DNA of 33,945 bases from CAZLIC01 sp964559535 (GCA_964559535.1 CAZLIC010000043.1:1-33945), one strand, 5' to 3'. Positions 25,045 through 33,454 are shown, numbered from the stretch's first letter. Program-made: numbers and translations. Notes: generated by a model not told the origin, from the letters alone.

Positions 25045-26601
25045 TCAGAAGTCGGTGGGCGCGCCGCCTTCCTGCTTGCGGCGGGCGACGAAGCGGGTGA
25101 GTTCCTCACGCGCGGCATGGTCCATCGGCGGCTCTTCGAACTCGGCCAGGATCGCCTTGTACAGCCGGTGCGCGCGCTCGGTCGTCCACACCGACCCGTC
25201 GGCCTGCCAGGCCTCGTAGTTGCGCCAGTCGCTGACGAAGGGGGCGTAGAAGGCGGTCTGGTAGCGGTCCTGCGTGTGCTGGCAACCGAAGTAGTGGCCC
25301 CCTGCCCCGACTTCCTTGATCGCGTCGAAGGCGATGTCCTCGGGCTCGGTCGCCCAGGTGGCCTGTTCAAAGTAGCGCTGGATCATCTGCAACACCTCGC
25401 AGTCCATCACGAACTTCTCGGGGCTGGCGATCAGCCCGCCCTCCAGCCATCCGGCCGCGTGGTAGACCATGTTGGTGCCCGAGGTGACGGCGGCCCAGAG
25501 CGAGTTCATCGTCTCCCACATCGCCTGCGCGTCCGGCACGTTGCCCGCGCAGACGCCGGATGATCGCATCGGCACGCCGTAGAACCGCACGAGCTGCCCC
25601 GTCATCTGTGTGGCGCGCATGTATTCGGGCGTGCCGAAAGCGGGGGCGCCGGACTTCATGTCGACGTTCGAGGTGAAGGTGCCGATGGCCACCGGGCAGC
25701 CGGGCGCGATGTATTGCAAAAGCGCGATGGCCGACAGCGCCTCGGCGATCGACAGCGCCACGGCGCCCGACATGGTGACGGGGGCCATGGCGCCCGCCAG
25801 CGTGAAGGGGGTGACCACCACGGGCTGCCCGCGTTTTGCCAGGCGCATGGCGCCGTCCAGCATGGGATAGTCGTGCTTCAAGGGCGAGACCGAGTTGATG
25901 TTGGTGTACATCCGCGGTTTCGCGTCGAATTCGGAATGCGACAGGCCACCCGCCAGCCGCACCATCTCCATCACGTCTTCCACCCGCTCGGCGCCCAGCG
26001 AGTAGGCGTGGCAGACCTTGTCGGTCAGGGTCAGCTTTTCGTACAGGCAATCCAGGTGACGGACCGAGGCATGGATGTCCACCGGTTCCACCGGATAGCC
26101 GCCCGCAATGTGGATGCAGTTGAAGTACTGCGTGAGCTTCATGAATTCCCTGAACGTGGCAAAGTCGCCTGCACGCTTGCCGCGTTCCAGATCCCAGGCG
26201 TTGGGAGGAGACGACACGTTCACGAAGACCATCGACTTGCCGCCGATGGTGATTTCCCGGTCGAGGTTTCGCGGGGTGATGGTGAAGCTGCGGGGCGCGC
26301 GGGCCACCATCTGCATCACGAAATCCTCGCCGAAGCGCACGTTGGTGCCGTTCACGAGGCAGCCTGCCTGCTTCAGGATCGTGCAGGCGTCGGGGTTCAG
26401 CATCTCGATGCCGATTTCCTTCAGGATGCGCATGGCGCCGCGGTGAATGCGCTGCACGCCCTCGGCATCCAGCGGTTCGGTCGGGCGGTCGGGGTTTTCG
26501 GGAACACGCCAGGACATCTGGTCGATGGCCGCGCTGCCCGCGCGGATCTTGTTTCCGGCCCGTCCACCGGCGCGGCGGCGTTTCTGGCTGTCATCGGTCA
26601 T
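25045..26601 (-). CDS. MttB-family (trimethylamine-methyltransferase-like) protein, non-pyrrolysine
   Basis: This is a cytosolic TIM-barrel methyltransferase homologue of 518 residues. Recognisable segments are RIHRGAMRILKEIGIEMLNPDA, NVSSPPNAWDLERGKRAGDF, LLQYIAPGCPVAIGTFTSNVDMKSGAPAFGTPEY and the C-terminal GAGGHYFGCQHTQDRYQTAFY. The frame has no internal amber codon, so it is not the pyrrolysine trimethylamine enzyme. Non-pyrrolysine members demethylate glycine betaine, proline betaine, carnitine and similar quaternary amines onto a corrinoid protein. No corrinoid-protein or methyltransferase-partner gene is present here. ATG 26601 (MTDDSQKRRR) is preferred to the longer frame because the 20 extra residues look unlike the family. 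Confidence 0.9.
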   Translation of the reverse strand: MTDDSQKRRRAGGRAGNKIRAGSAAIDQMSWRVPENPDRPTEPLDAEGVQRIHRGAMRILKEIGIEMLNPDACTILKQAGCLVNGTNVRFGEDFVMQMVARAPRSFTITPRNLDREITIGGKSMVFVNVSSPPNAWDLERGKRAGDFATFREFMKLTQYFNCIHIAGGYPVEPVDIHASVRHLDCLYEKLTLTDKVCHAYSLGAERVEDVMEMVRLAGGLSHSEFDAKPRMYTNINSVSPLKHDYPMLDGAMRLAKRGQPVVVTPFTLAGAMAPVTMSGAVALSIAEALSAIALLQYIAPGCPVAIGTFTSNVDMKSGAPAFGTPEYMRATQMTGQLVRFYGVPMRSSGVCAGNVPDAQAMWETMNSLWAAVTSGTNMVYHAAGWLEGGLIASPEKFVMDCEVLQMIQRYFEQATWATEPEDIAFDAIKEVGAGGHYFGCQHTQDRYQTAFYAPFVSDWRNYEAWQADGSVWTTERAHRLYKAILAEFEEPPMDHAAREELTRFVARRKQEGGAPTDF

Positions 26602-26714
26602 GGCGTGGCCCCCTGTCCCGGCGGAAACAGGCCGGACGTTGTGCCGGTGACAATGGCGCAAGCCTGCGCCGCATGGGTGGCCCGGGAGCGACAGGAAACG
26701 GTCGTTTTTCCGCG

Positions 26715-27410
26715 TCAGTTGGTGGGAAGCATATCCAGCCAGCCGCCAAGGTGGCCGATGTCGGGCAACACGGCATCGGCCAGGGGGGCAAGTTCCGGCG
26801 CCTCGGCGATGCCGGTCAGCACGGCCACGGTGCGCATGCCGGCGGCGCGGCCCGCCATCAGGTCGTGCCGGCTGTCGCCGACCATGGCAATGCGCGTGGG
26901 GGCAAGGCCGGTATGGGCGGCAAAGGCGGCCAGCTGGCCCGGTGCAGGCTTGCCGCCCCAGCCTGAATCGTAGCCCGCGACGAAATCGAACAGGTCGGCC
27001 ACACCGGCCTGCGCCAGGTGTGCACGGGCGGGGCCTTCGGCATCGTTCGTGGCCACGCCCAGCCGCAGGCCCCGATCACGCAGAGCGCCCAGCACCGGGC
27101 GCAAAGGCACCGCTTCGGCCACCGGGACCGACTCGGCCATCGCGTTCATGCGGCCCACCAGCGTGGTCCGCGACATCTGCGGCAGGTGCGGCAGAAGGAT
27201 TTCTGCAATTTCGCCCGTTGTGGCGGCAATCACCGGACTGTCGGCGGCAAAAGCGCCGGTAGCCAGATCATAGCCGATGACCCGTGCCAGACTGTGCGCC
27301 TGCATGTCTTCGGCGGCGAGGTCGCGCACCAGCCGGGCCGTCCATTCGCCCCAGCTGCGGCGGAAGTCGAACAGCGTGCCATCCTTGTCGAAGATGATTC
27401 CCGCGATCAT
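26715..27410 (-). CDS. HAD-family hydrolase, phosphoglycolate phosphatase-like
   Basis: This is a cytosolic phosphatase of 231 residues. HAD motif I is FDKDGTLFDF (residues 6-15, nucleophile Asp), motif II is LGVATND, motif III is the Lys of GGKPAPGQ, and motif IV is MVGDSRHDLMAGRAAGM. A helical cap lies between motifs I and II, as in Gph-type enzymes. Phosphoglycolate is the usual guess; the substrate cannot be fixed. ATG 27410 is chosen: the longer frame to 27527 would overlap the DUF3572 gene. It lies 58 bp after that gene on the same strand and may share its transcript. Confidence 0.87.
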   Translation of the reverse strand: MIAGIIFDKDGTLFDFRRSWGEWTARLVRDLAAEDMQAHSLARVIGYDLATGAFAADSPVIAATTGEIAEILLPHLPQMSRTTLVGRMNAMAESVPVAEAVPLRPVLGALRDRGLRLGVATNDAEGPARAHLAQAGVADLFDFVAGYDSGWGGKPAPGQLAAFAAHTGLAPTRIAMVGDSRHDLMAGRAAGMRTVAVLTGIAEAPELAPLADAVLPDIGHLGGWLDMLPTN

Positions 27411-27468
27411 GCCCCAGTCCCCGCTGCCCGCGTACAGGGTGCGGAGGTTGCGTGCCGGGCGCAACCCT

Positions 27469-27750
27469 TCATGTCCAGTGCGGCAGATCACCGCCGGGCA
27501 GATGCGCGCGCGCCTGTACGGCGGCATCGGGCTTCAGGTCGGCCGCTGCACAGAAATCCAGCACCCGGCGGTCATCTGCCAGCAGGAAGTCCATCACGGC
27601 GGCCAGAAAGTGCCCTGTCTTCAGCAGCTGCGGCAGGTCGGACGGCGAGACGCCGGTTTCGCTCAGGAAGGCATCGCGCAGCGCCGGGTCGTCCAGCAGC
27701 CACCCGAAGACCTGCAGCGCCATGGCATCGGCGTTTTCTTGCGCAGTCAT
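27469..27750 (-). CDS. DUF3572-family small protein
   Basis: This is a small cytosolic helical protein of 93 residues (MTAQENADAMALQVFGWLLDD, then DLKPDAAVQARAHLPGGDLPHW). The segment ALQVFGWLL and the ending PGGD.PHW are recognisable features of DUF3572 proteins, which are found widely in alphaproteobacteria. The function is unknown. It diverges from the diguanylate cyclase gene, a neighbourhood I recall from other Rhodobacteraceae, and is followed by the HAD phosphatase gene. Confidence 0.85.
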   Translation of the reverse strand: MTAQENADAMALQVFGWLLDDPALRDAFLSETGVSPSDLPQLLKTGHFLAAVMDFLLADDRRVLDFCAAADLKPDAAVQARAHLPGGDLPHWT

Positions 27751-27776
27751 GCGCTGTTCCCCCCAGTTCGAAAGAA

Positions 27777-27807
27777 ATTATACGGTCGGATAGAAAGATA
27801 TTGTTAA
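27777..27807 (-). promoter_or_regulatory. Candidate promoter of the DUF3572 gene
   Basis: On the minus strand a perfect -10 hexamer TATAAT (27782 to 27777) has TTAACA (27807 to 27802), a five-of-six -35 match, 19 bp upstream. The start point would be about 20 bp before the DUF3572 ATG. The region is unusually AT-rich for this window. The spacer is 2 bp longer than ideal. Confidence 0.45.
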
Positions 27808-27863
27808 CCTATGTTCAGCAAGAAGATACCAGTCAGATCAGGGAAAGGCGGCGCGGCAAGGCC

Positions 27864-29246
27864 ATGGTTGGCAAGGTGCTCATCATCGACGGGCAGGCGT
27901 CCAACCGGATCGTTCTACGGGCACGGCTTGCCGCTGCATCGTATGAGGCGCTGCCCGCAGCCGATTGCGCCGCGGCCCTTTCAATGGCGCATGGCACGCC
28001 GCTGGACGCCATTCTTGTCGATCTTGATGCCCAGGGTCCAGAGTGCGGCGTCAGCGCCATGCGCGAAATCCGGTCCGATCGTCGGCTGGGCCAGGTGCCG
28101 CTGATCGGCCTGGGCGCCGGCGCCAATGCCGAACGGCGGATCGCGGCGCTGCATGCCGGGGCGGATGACGTCCTTCCCAAGCCTGTCGAGGATGCGGCGC
28201 TGCTGGCGCGTCTGCGCAACCTGCTTCGCCGCCCCGAGACGGTGGACGACGCCGGGGCGGGCGAGCCATGGCAGGGTCTGGCCGAGCGTGGCGACGCCTT
28301 TGTCCGGCCGGGACTGATCGCGGTGGTGGCGTCGCAGCCCGACATTGCGCAGCGCTTGCGCGACGAGATTTCGCCGCTGGTGCCGCATCGCTGCATCACC
28401 ATGACCCGGAATGCGGCGCTGCAGGACATCGAGGGGCAGGTTCCCGACCTGTTCGTGCTGGAAGGGCATCCGGAAGGGACCGAAGGCAGCCTGGCCCTGA
28501 TGTCCGACCTGCGCAGCCGTGGCCCGGCACGGAATGCGGCCTTCTGCCTGGTGCGCGCGGCGCAGGTGGCGGGGATGGATGCGCTGGCCTTCGATCTGGG
28601 GGTGCACGACGTGATTACCTCGGGCAGCGACCCGCGGGAAACGGCCCTGCGTCTGGTGGCGGCCATGCGCCGCAAGCAGGCCGCCGACGTGCACCGCGCC
28701 CACGTGCAAAGCCAGTTGCGCCTGGCCGTGCGCGACCCCCTGACGGGCCTGTACAACCGCCGGTTCGCGCTGAACCAGCTGGTCGGCATGGCCGAGGCCG
28801 CGCGGATGGAGGGCCTGACTTACGCCGTGATGATTGTCGACCTTGACCGTTTCAAAGCGGTGAATGACCGGTGGGGCCATTCCGCCGGTGACAGCGTGCT
28901 GGCCGCCGTGGGCGACCGGCTGCTGGCCAACATCCGGACGGGCGACCTGCTGGCGCGGTACGGGGGCGAGGAGTTCATCGTGGCCCTGCCCGGCGCATCG
29001 GACGACGAGGCGCGCCTGGTGGCCGAGCGCCTGCGGTTTGCCCTGCAGGATGGCGCCTATCCTTTGGCGGGCGGCGAAGCGGTTCGGGTAACGGCGTCAA
29101 TCGGCGTGGCCATCGGAAAGCCGGGGGATGCGATCCAGGACGTCATCGACCGGGCCGACCATGTGCTTTACGCGTCGAAATCCGCGGGGCGCGACCGCGT
29201 GACAGTGGACAGGGCGCGGGGCGCGGGCGCAGTCCCGCTGTGCTAA
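27864..29246 (+). CDS. pleD: PleD-like diguanylate cyclase (REC-REC-GGDEF)
   Basis: This is a cytosolic response regulator of 460 residues that should make cyclic di-GMP. REC1 covers about residues 1-120 (VLIIDGQASNRIVLRARL; AILVDLDAQ; conserved Lys in LPKPVED). A degenerate second REC lies at about 150-285. The GGDEF domain is at about 295-450 with DPLTGLYNRRF, VDLDRFKAVNDRWGHSAGD and active site RYGGEEF. The inhibitory I-site RTGD sits five residues before GGEEF, so product inhibition is likely. REC1 keeps a possible phospho-acceptor Asp but has DG instead of the usual acidic pair. The stop overlaps the convergent pyrD stop as CTAA. divK is not adjacent. Confidence 0.9.
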   Translation: MVGKVLIIDGQASNRIVLRARLAAASYEALPAADCAAALSMAHGTPLDAILVDLDAQGPECGVSAMREIRSDRRLGQVPLIGLGAGANAERRIAALHAGADDVLPKPVEDAALLARLRNLLRRPETVDDAGAGEPWQGLAERGDAFVRPGLIAVVASQPDIAQRLRDEISPLVPHRCITMTRNAALQDIEGQVPDLFVLEGHPEGTEGSLALMSDLRSRGPARNAAFCLVRAAQVAGMDALAFDLGVHDVITSGSDPRETALRLVAAMRRKQAADVHRAHVQSQLRLAVRDPLTGLYNRRFALNQLVGMAEAARMEGLTYAVMIVDLDRFKAVNDRWGHSAGDSVLAAVGDRLLANIRTGDLLARYGGEEFIVALPGASDDEARLVAERLRFALQDGAYPLAGGEAVRVTASIGVAIGKPGDAIQDVIDRADHVLYASKSAGRDRVTVDRARGAGAVPLC

Positions 29247-30304
29247 AGCCAGCTGTCGCGGCCGGATGCCACGGCGTCGGACACATTGGCAAATCCCGCC
29301 CGCCTTGCGCAGTCTTCCAGCCCGCGGGCGATGCGACCAGCCAGTGACAGGCCGGAGTAGGCCAGCGCGGTGTACAGCTGCACCGCACTGGCCCCTGCCC
29401 TGATCTTTTCCCAGGCCTGTTCGGCCGACCCGACCCCGCCCACGCCGACCAGCGGAACGCGGCCCTGCGTCAGGCGGTGCACCTGCGCCAGCACGCGGGT
29501 TGACCGTTCGAACAGCGGGGCACCCGACAGGCCGCCGGCCTGATCGCGATGCGGGCTGCGCAGGCCGTCGCGCGACAACGTGGTGTTGGTGGCGACGATG
29601 GCATCCACCCCGGCCGCCAGCGCGGTTTCGGCCAGCGCCGCCAGGTCGTCGGGCGCAAGATCGGGCGCGATCTTCAGCCAGACCGGAATGCGGCGCGGCA
29701 GGGCATCGCGCGCGGCCATTACACCCGCAAGCAGGGAGGCCAGCGCCACGGGACCCTGCAGGTCGCGCAGGCGTTCGGTGTTGGGGGACGAGACGTTGAC
29801 GGTGGCAAAGTCCACATGCGGGCCGCAGACCGCCAGGACGCGGGCAAAGTCGGCGGCACGGTCGGTCGAGGTCTTGTTGGCACCCAGGTTCAGGCCCACC
29901 GGCACGACGCCCCGGCGCCGCCGGGCAAGCCGCGCAGCAATCGCATCGGCCCCTTCGTTGTTGAAGCCGAAGCGGTTGATCGCCGCGCGATCCTTGTCCA
30001 GCCGGAACAGACGGGGGCGCGGGTTGCCGGGTTGCGGCAGCGGCGTGGCCGCGCCCACCTCGACAAAGCCGAAGCCCGCGCGGCACAGAGGGTTCAGGGC
30101 CACGGCGTTCTTGTCGAACCCGGCCGCAAGGCCCACGGGGTTCGGCAGGTCAAGGCCGCCGATCCGGGTGCGCAGGCAGGCCGAGGTGACCGTGCCCGGC
30201 GCGGGTGCCAGCCCCGCGCGCAAGGCCATAAGGGACAGGTGGTGTGCGCGTTCTGGGTCGAGGCGGTGCAGCAGCGCCAGCCCCGCACGCTCGACCAGAC
30301 TCAC
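29243..30304 (-). CDS. pyrD: Dihydroorotate dehydrogenase (quinone), class 2
   Basis: This is a membrane-associated FMN enzyme of 353 residues that oxidises dihydroorotate to orotate in pyrimidine synthesis, passing electrons to quinone. The N-terminal amphipathic helix region typical of class 2 (LVERAGLALLHRLDPERAHHLSLMAL) is followed by NPVGLAAGFDKNA, RLFRLDKDRAAINRFGFNNEG, the catalytic-loop motif VNVSSPNT, KIAPDL, TNTTLSRDG and VGVGGVGSAEQAWEKI. The GTG start (30304-30302) overlaps the stop of the DUF952 gene as GTGA, implying translational coupling. Confidence 0.96.
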   Translation of the reverse strand: MSLVERAGLALLHRLDPERAHHLSLMALRAGLAPAPGTVTSACLRTRIGGLDLPNPVGLAAGFDKNAVALNPLCRAGFGFVEVGAATPLPQPGNPRPRLFRLDKDRAAINRFGFNNEGADAIAARLARRRRGVVPVGLNLGANKTSTDRAADFARVLAVCGPHVDFATVNVSSPNTERLRDLQGPVALASLLAGVMAARDALPRRIPVWLKIAPDLAPDDLAALAETALAAGVDAIVATNTTLSRDGLRSPHRDQAGGLSGAPLFERSTRVLAQVHRLTQGRVPLVGVGGVGSAEQAWEKIRAGASAVQLYTALAYSGLSLAGRIARGLEDCARRAGFANVSDAVASGRDSWL

Positions 30305-30657
30305 CGCGAGGGCTCTGCGAACATGTGGCCTTCAGGGAAGATGTGGCCCGAGGCACCCAGCGGCAACGACTTGTCCCAGACCACGTCCGCCCTGCGCAGA
30401 GCGCGGTAGAGATGCGGGAACAGCTGCCCGCCGCGCGACGGTTCCCACCGCAGGTCGGGGCCCAGGCGTTCGGATTCCACGGCGACCAGCACGAGGTCGC
30501 TTTCGGTGGCAAAGTGCCGTGCCGCCGTTTCGGCCACCTGCGCGGCGGTGGAGAAATGGATGTAGCCATCGGCCAGATCGACCGGCGCACCCCTGGTTTC
30601 GCCTTCGGCTGCCAGGGTGTTCCATTCGGGCCGACGGAAGATTTTGAAGATCAGCAT
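30301..30657 (-). CDS. DUF952-family protein
   Basis: This is a small protein of 118 residues beginning MLIFKIFRRPEWNTLAAEG and containing DLADGYIHFSTAAQVAETAARHF and LFPHLYRAL, typical of DUF952. Members show a fold resembling ADP-ribosyl-transferring or phosphotransferase proteins, but no function is established. ATG 30657 matches family starts but lacks a ribosome site and has an 18-bp palindrome directly upstream. ATG 30723 would add 22 residues and is an alternative. The gene is coupled to pyrD by a 4-nt overlap and diverges from the 5'-nucleotidase gene. Confidence 0.82.
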   Translation of the reverse strand: MLIFKIFRRPEWNTLAAEGETRGAPVDLADGYIHFSTAAQVAETAARHFATESDLVLVAVESERLGPDLRWEPSRGGQLFPHLYRALRRADVVWDKSLPLGASGHIFPEGHMFAEPSR

Positions 30658-30658
30658 G

Positions 30659-30676
30659 CGCGGTGCATGCACCGCG
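30659..30676. repeat. Perfect 18-bp palindrome at the DUF952 start
   Basis: CGCGGTGCATGCACCGCG is a perfect palindrome lying 1 bp upstream of the proposed DUF952 start codon, where a ribosome site would normally be. It could be an operator or an mRNA hairpin. If translation starts at 30723, it is simply within the coding sequence. Confidence 0.6.
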
Positions 30677-30795
30677 ATCCCGGTCCGGTCAATGGGTGGC
30701 GCCGCACGCGGGGGACGCGTCATTGCGTCGTCATGCAAGGCGACTAGCCACGGCCGGAACGACACCGTTGACTCGCACTGCGTTCGGCCGAAATT

Positions 30796-30813
30796 GTAAC
30801 AGAATGATGACAA
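30796..30813 (-). promoter_or_regulatory. Pho-box-like direct repeat upstream of the 5'-nucleotidase gene
   Basis: On the minus strand the sequence reads TTGTCAT-CATT-CTGTTAC, close to the PhoB box pattern of two CTGTCAT-like heptamers 4 bp apart. PhoB control of a 5'-nucleotidase would make biological sense. However, the site lies only 13 bp before its ATG and points the other way, toward the DUF952 gene, so a direct activating role is uncertain. Confidence 0.25.
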
Positions 30814-30826
30814 ACGGAGGACTGCC

Positions 30827-32398
30827 ATGATTGCCCGACTGCTTGCATCCTGTGCCCTGCTGGCGGTGGCCGGTCCGGCGCTGGCCGACTATCAGCTGAC
30901 CATCCTGCACACCAATGACTTCCATGACCGGTTCGAGCCGATCAACAAGTTCGATTCCACCTGCGACGCCGAGACGAACGCCAAGGGCGAGTGCTTTGGC
31001 GGCTCGTCCCGGCTGATCACCGCCATCAATGACGCCCGCGCGCGCAACCCCAACAGCCTGCTGGTGGACGGCGGCGACCAGTTTCAGGGCACGCTGTTCT
31101 ACACGCACTACAAGGGCACGATGACGGCCGAGTTCATGAACCGGCTGGGCTATGAGGCGATGACCGTGGGCAACCACGAGTTCGACGACGGCCCCGAAGT
31201 GCTGGCGGCCTTCGTGGCGGCGGTGAACTTTCCGATCCTGATGTCAAACGCCGATGTCTCGGGCGAGCCGATCCTGGCGGGCAAGATTGCCAGGTCGGCC
31301 GTCATCGAGAAGGCGGGCGAGAGGATCGGGCTGATCGGCCTGACGCCGCAGAACACCGACGAACTGGCCAGCCCCGGCCCCAACGTCACCTTCACCGACC
31401 CGGCAGGTGCCGTTCAGGCCGAGGTTGACGCGCTGGTGGCGCACGGCGTGAACAAGATCGTGGTGCTGTCGCATTCGGGCTATGGCGTGGACAAGCGCGT
31501 GGCCGAAACCACCACGGGCGTCGATGTCATTGTGGGCGGCCACAGCAACACCTACCTGTCGAACACCGCCGAAAACGCCGAAGGCCCCTACCCCACCATG
31601 GTGGGCAAGACGGCCATCGTGTCGGCCTATGCCTATGGCAAGTTCCTGGGCGAGCTGAACGTGACCTTTGATGACGCGGGCGAGATCGTGGCGGCGGCGG
31701 GCGAGCCGCTGATCATGGATGTGGCGGTGGCCGAGGATGCCGACACGCTGACGCGGATTGCCGAACTGGCCAAGCCGCTGGAAGAGATCCGCAACCGGGT
31801 GGTGGCCGAAGCCGCAGCCGAACTGGACGGTTCGCGCGACAGCTGCCGCCAGATGGAATGCGCCATGGGCACCATCATTGCCGAGGCGATGCTGGACCGG
31901 GTGCGCGACCAGGGCGTGACCATTGCCCTGCAGAATGGCGGCGGCGTGCGGGCCAGCATCGACGCCGGACCGGTGACGATGGGCGAGGTGCTGACGGTGC
32001 TGCCGTTCCAGAACACGCTGTCCACCTTTCAGGTCGATGGCGCCACCATCCTGGCGGCCCTGGAAAACGGCGTGAGCCAGATCGAGGAAGGCGCGGGACG
32101 GTTCCTGCAGGTGGCGGGGCTGAAGTACACCTTCGACCCGGCGCAGCCGCCCGGTTCGCGCGTCAGCGACGTGCAGGTGCTGGTGGGCGGCGACGCCTGG
32201 GGGCCGATCGACCCGGCCGCCACCTATCTGGTGGTGTCGAACAACTATGTCCGCGGCGGCGGCGACGGGTTCCGGATGTTCCGCGATGCGGCGAATGCCT
32301 ACGACTTCGGGCCGGACCTTGCCGATGTGACGGCCGAGTTCATGGCCAGGACCGGCCCGGTGCAGGCCATGACCGACGGCCGCATTACCCGGAAGTAA
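30827..32398 (+). CDS. Periplasmic 5'-nucleotidase/UshA-family phosphoesterase
   Basis: This is an exported bimetal phosphoesterase of 523 residues that should release phosphate from nucleotides outside the inner membrane. A Sec signal peptide (MIARLLASCALLAVAGPALA) is cleaved near residue 20. Metal-site motifs are ILHTNDFHDRF, DGGDQFQGTLF, VGNHEFDDG, VVLSHSGYG and VGGHSNTYL. The C-terminal nucleotide-binding domain begins near residue 325 (MECAMGTIIAEAML, LQNGGGVRASI, VVSNNYVRGGGDGF). GGAGG lies 6 nt before the ATG. Two cysteines in the mature N-terminus (TCDAETNAKGECFGG) may form a disulfide. Confidence 0.93.
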   Translation: MIARLLASCALLAVAGPALADYQLTILHTNDFHDRFEPINKFDSTCDAETNAKGECFGGSSRLITAINDARARNPNSLLVDGGDQFQGTLFYTHYKGTMTAEFMNRLGYEAMTVGNHEFDDGPEVLAAFVAAVNFPILMSNADVSGEPILAGKIARSAVIEKAGERIGLIGLTPQNTDELASPGPNVTFTDPAGAVQAEVDALVAHGVNKIVVLSHSGYGVDKRVAETTTGVDVIVGGHSNTYLSNTAENAEGPYPTMVGKTAIVSAYAYGKFLGELNVTFDDAGEIVAAAGEPLIMDVAVAEDADTLTRIAELAKPLEEIRNRVVAEAAAELDGSRDSCRQMECAMGTIIAEAMLDRVRDQGVTIALQNGGGVRASIDAGPVTMGEVLTVLPFQNTLSTFQVDGATILAALENGVSQIEEGAGRFLQVAGLKYTFDPAQPPGSRVSDVQVLVGGDAWGPIDPAATYLVVSNNYVRGGGDGFRMFRDAANAYDFGPDLADVTAEFMARTGPVQAMTDGRITRK

Positions 32399-32404
32399 GG
32401 CCTT

Positions 32405-32440
32405 GGCGGCCAGGCGCGCCGAAACGGCGCCCCGGCCGCC
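32405..32440. terminator. Hairpin between convergent 5'-nucleotidase and DUF2059 genes
   Basis: GGCGGCC (32405-32411) pairs with GGCCGCC (32434-32440), and an inner GGCGC/GCGCC stem (32413-32417 with 32427-32431) closes a loop containing GAAA. It fills the gap between the two convergent stop codons, the right place for a bidirectional terminator. Confidence 0.65.
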
Positions 32441-33297
32441 TAGATGTCCTGCCCCTGCATCTGCAGGGCAGCCGCCCGTCCCAGATTGCGGCTCAGGTCC
32501 ACAAACACCGCATCAAACGCGACAAACAGCGCCGCGTTCAGCTTCTGGCCCCCGGCCGACAGGGAGAAGTCGATGTAGGCCTGCAGGTCGTCCTGCGACA
32601 GGGCGCCATAGGCCATGGCCAGGTAGGCGTAGAGCCAGACCTCGGTTTCGGCCCGTACCTCGTCTTCCTGGCTCCACACGTCGGTCAGCATCTGCTGCTC
32701 GTCGACCGCACCGTCAAAACTGCCGGCCTCGACCATGCCCTGGTAGAAGGCCAGGTTCGCGTTCAGCGCGCCCTGCACGTTGGCCTCGATCAGGTCATTG
32801 GCCTCGACGAAGCGCTGCAGGTCGGCAAGCCGCGGATCGTCCTCGGCACGCATCGCCTCGACCCGCGCGCGTGCCGCCTCCTCGACCCCGCTGTCCATCA
32901 GCGCGCGGCGCGCCTCAAGCTCCAGCGTCAGGATGCGCTGGCCCAGCGGGGCCGCAAAGAATGTCGCCGAGGCGGCGATGCTTGCATCGTCACCCTGCAT
33001 CGCCCGGGACAAGGCGGCCATGAACCGCGCCTCCATCGCGTCGCGGTCGTACACGGCCCGCGCCTTGGCCAGCCAGTCCTCGCCGCCGCGGTCGGGGAAC
33101 AGGTCCTCGTCCAGGGTTTCGGCATAGGCCAGTCCCTCATCCCGCAGGACGCCCATCAGGTCGGCGACCTGCAGCGTGGCGGCCAGCGCAGCCACGGGGT
33201 CGGCGACAGACTCGGCCCGCGCCGCGGTTCCATGGGCAACCAGGGTTGGCACCATGGCGATCATCAAAGTTGCCGCCAGAAGCGTACGAAGGATCAT
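32440..33297 (-). CDS. Secreted DUF2059-domain protein
   Basis: This is an exported helical protein of 285 residues. The start ATG 33297 opens a signal peptide (MILRTLLAATLMIAMVPTLV, cleavage near AARA). The mature part is acidic and almost wholly helical. The segment near the C-terminus, LQAYIDFSLSAGGQKLNAALFVAFDAVF, has the look of the DUF2059 motif (F-x-S-x-x-G-x-x-x), and an earlier copy-like segment is AATFFAAPLGQRI. The function is unknown. It lies between the convergent nucleotidase gene and tRNA-Ser and appears to be a single-gene transcript. Confidence 0.75.
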   Translation of the reverse strand: MILRTLLAATLMIAMVPTLVAHGTAARAESVADPVAALAATLQVADLMGVLRDEGLAYAETLDEDLFPDRGGEDWLAKARAVYDRDAMEARFMAALSRAMQGDDASIAASATFFAAPLGQRILTLELEARRALMDSGVEEAARARVEAMRAEDDPRLADLQRFVEANDLIEANVQGALNANLAFYQGMVEAGSFDGAVDEQQMLTDVWSQEDEVRAETEVWLYAYLAMAYGALSQDDLQAYIDFSLSAGGQKLNAALFVAFDAVFVDLSRNLGRAAALQMQGQDI

Positions 33298-33401
33298 GGT
33301 CCGTTCCGGGAGTGGGTTCGCCCTGACCCTACCCGCTGGACCGGCCGGTGCCAAGCGTCGACCGGGGCCAGATTCTGCCATGGCGGCATGCAGAAACCTG
33401 C

Positions 33402-33429
33402 TTGCAACCGTCCGAACCTACGGCTATCC
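33402..33429 (+). promoter_or_regulatory. Candidate promoter of tRNA-Ser
   Basis: TTGCAA (33402-33407) and CTATCC (33424-33429) with a 16-bp spacer form a plausible but imperfect promoter about 26 bp before the tRNA. Nothing else in the gap looks better. Confidence 0.3.
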
Positions 33430-33454
33430 CCCGCGCCACGATGACGCTTAAGCC

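Noticed and set aside
25045..26601. Pyrrolysine-containing trimethylamine methyltransferase
   Set aside because: There is no in-frame TAG in the coding sequence, and no pyl genes are seen.
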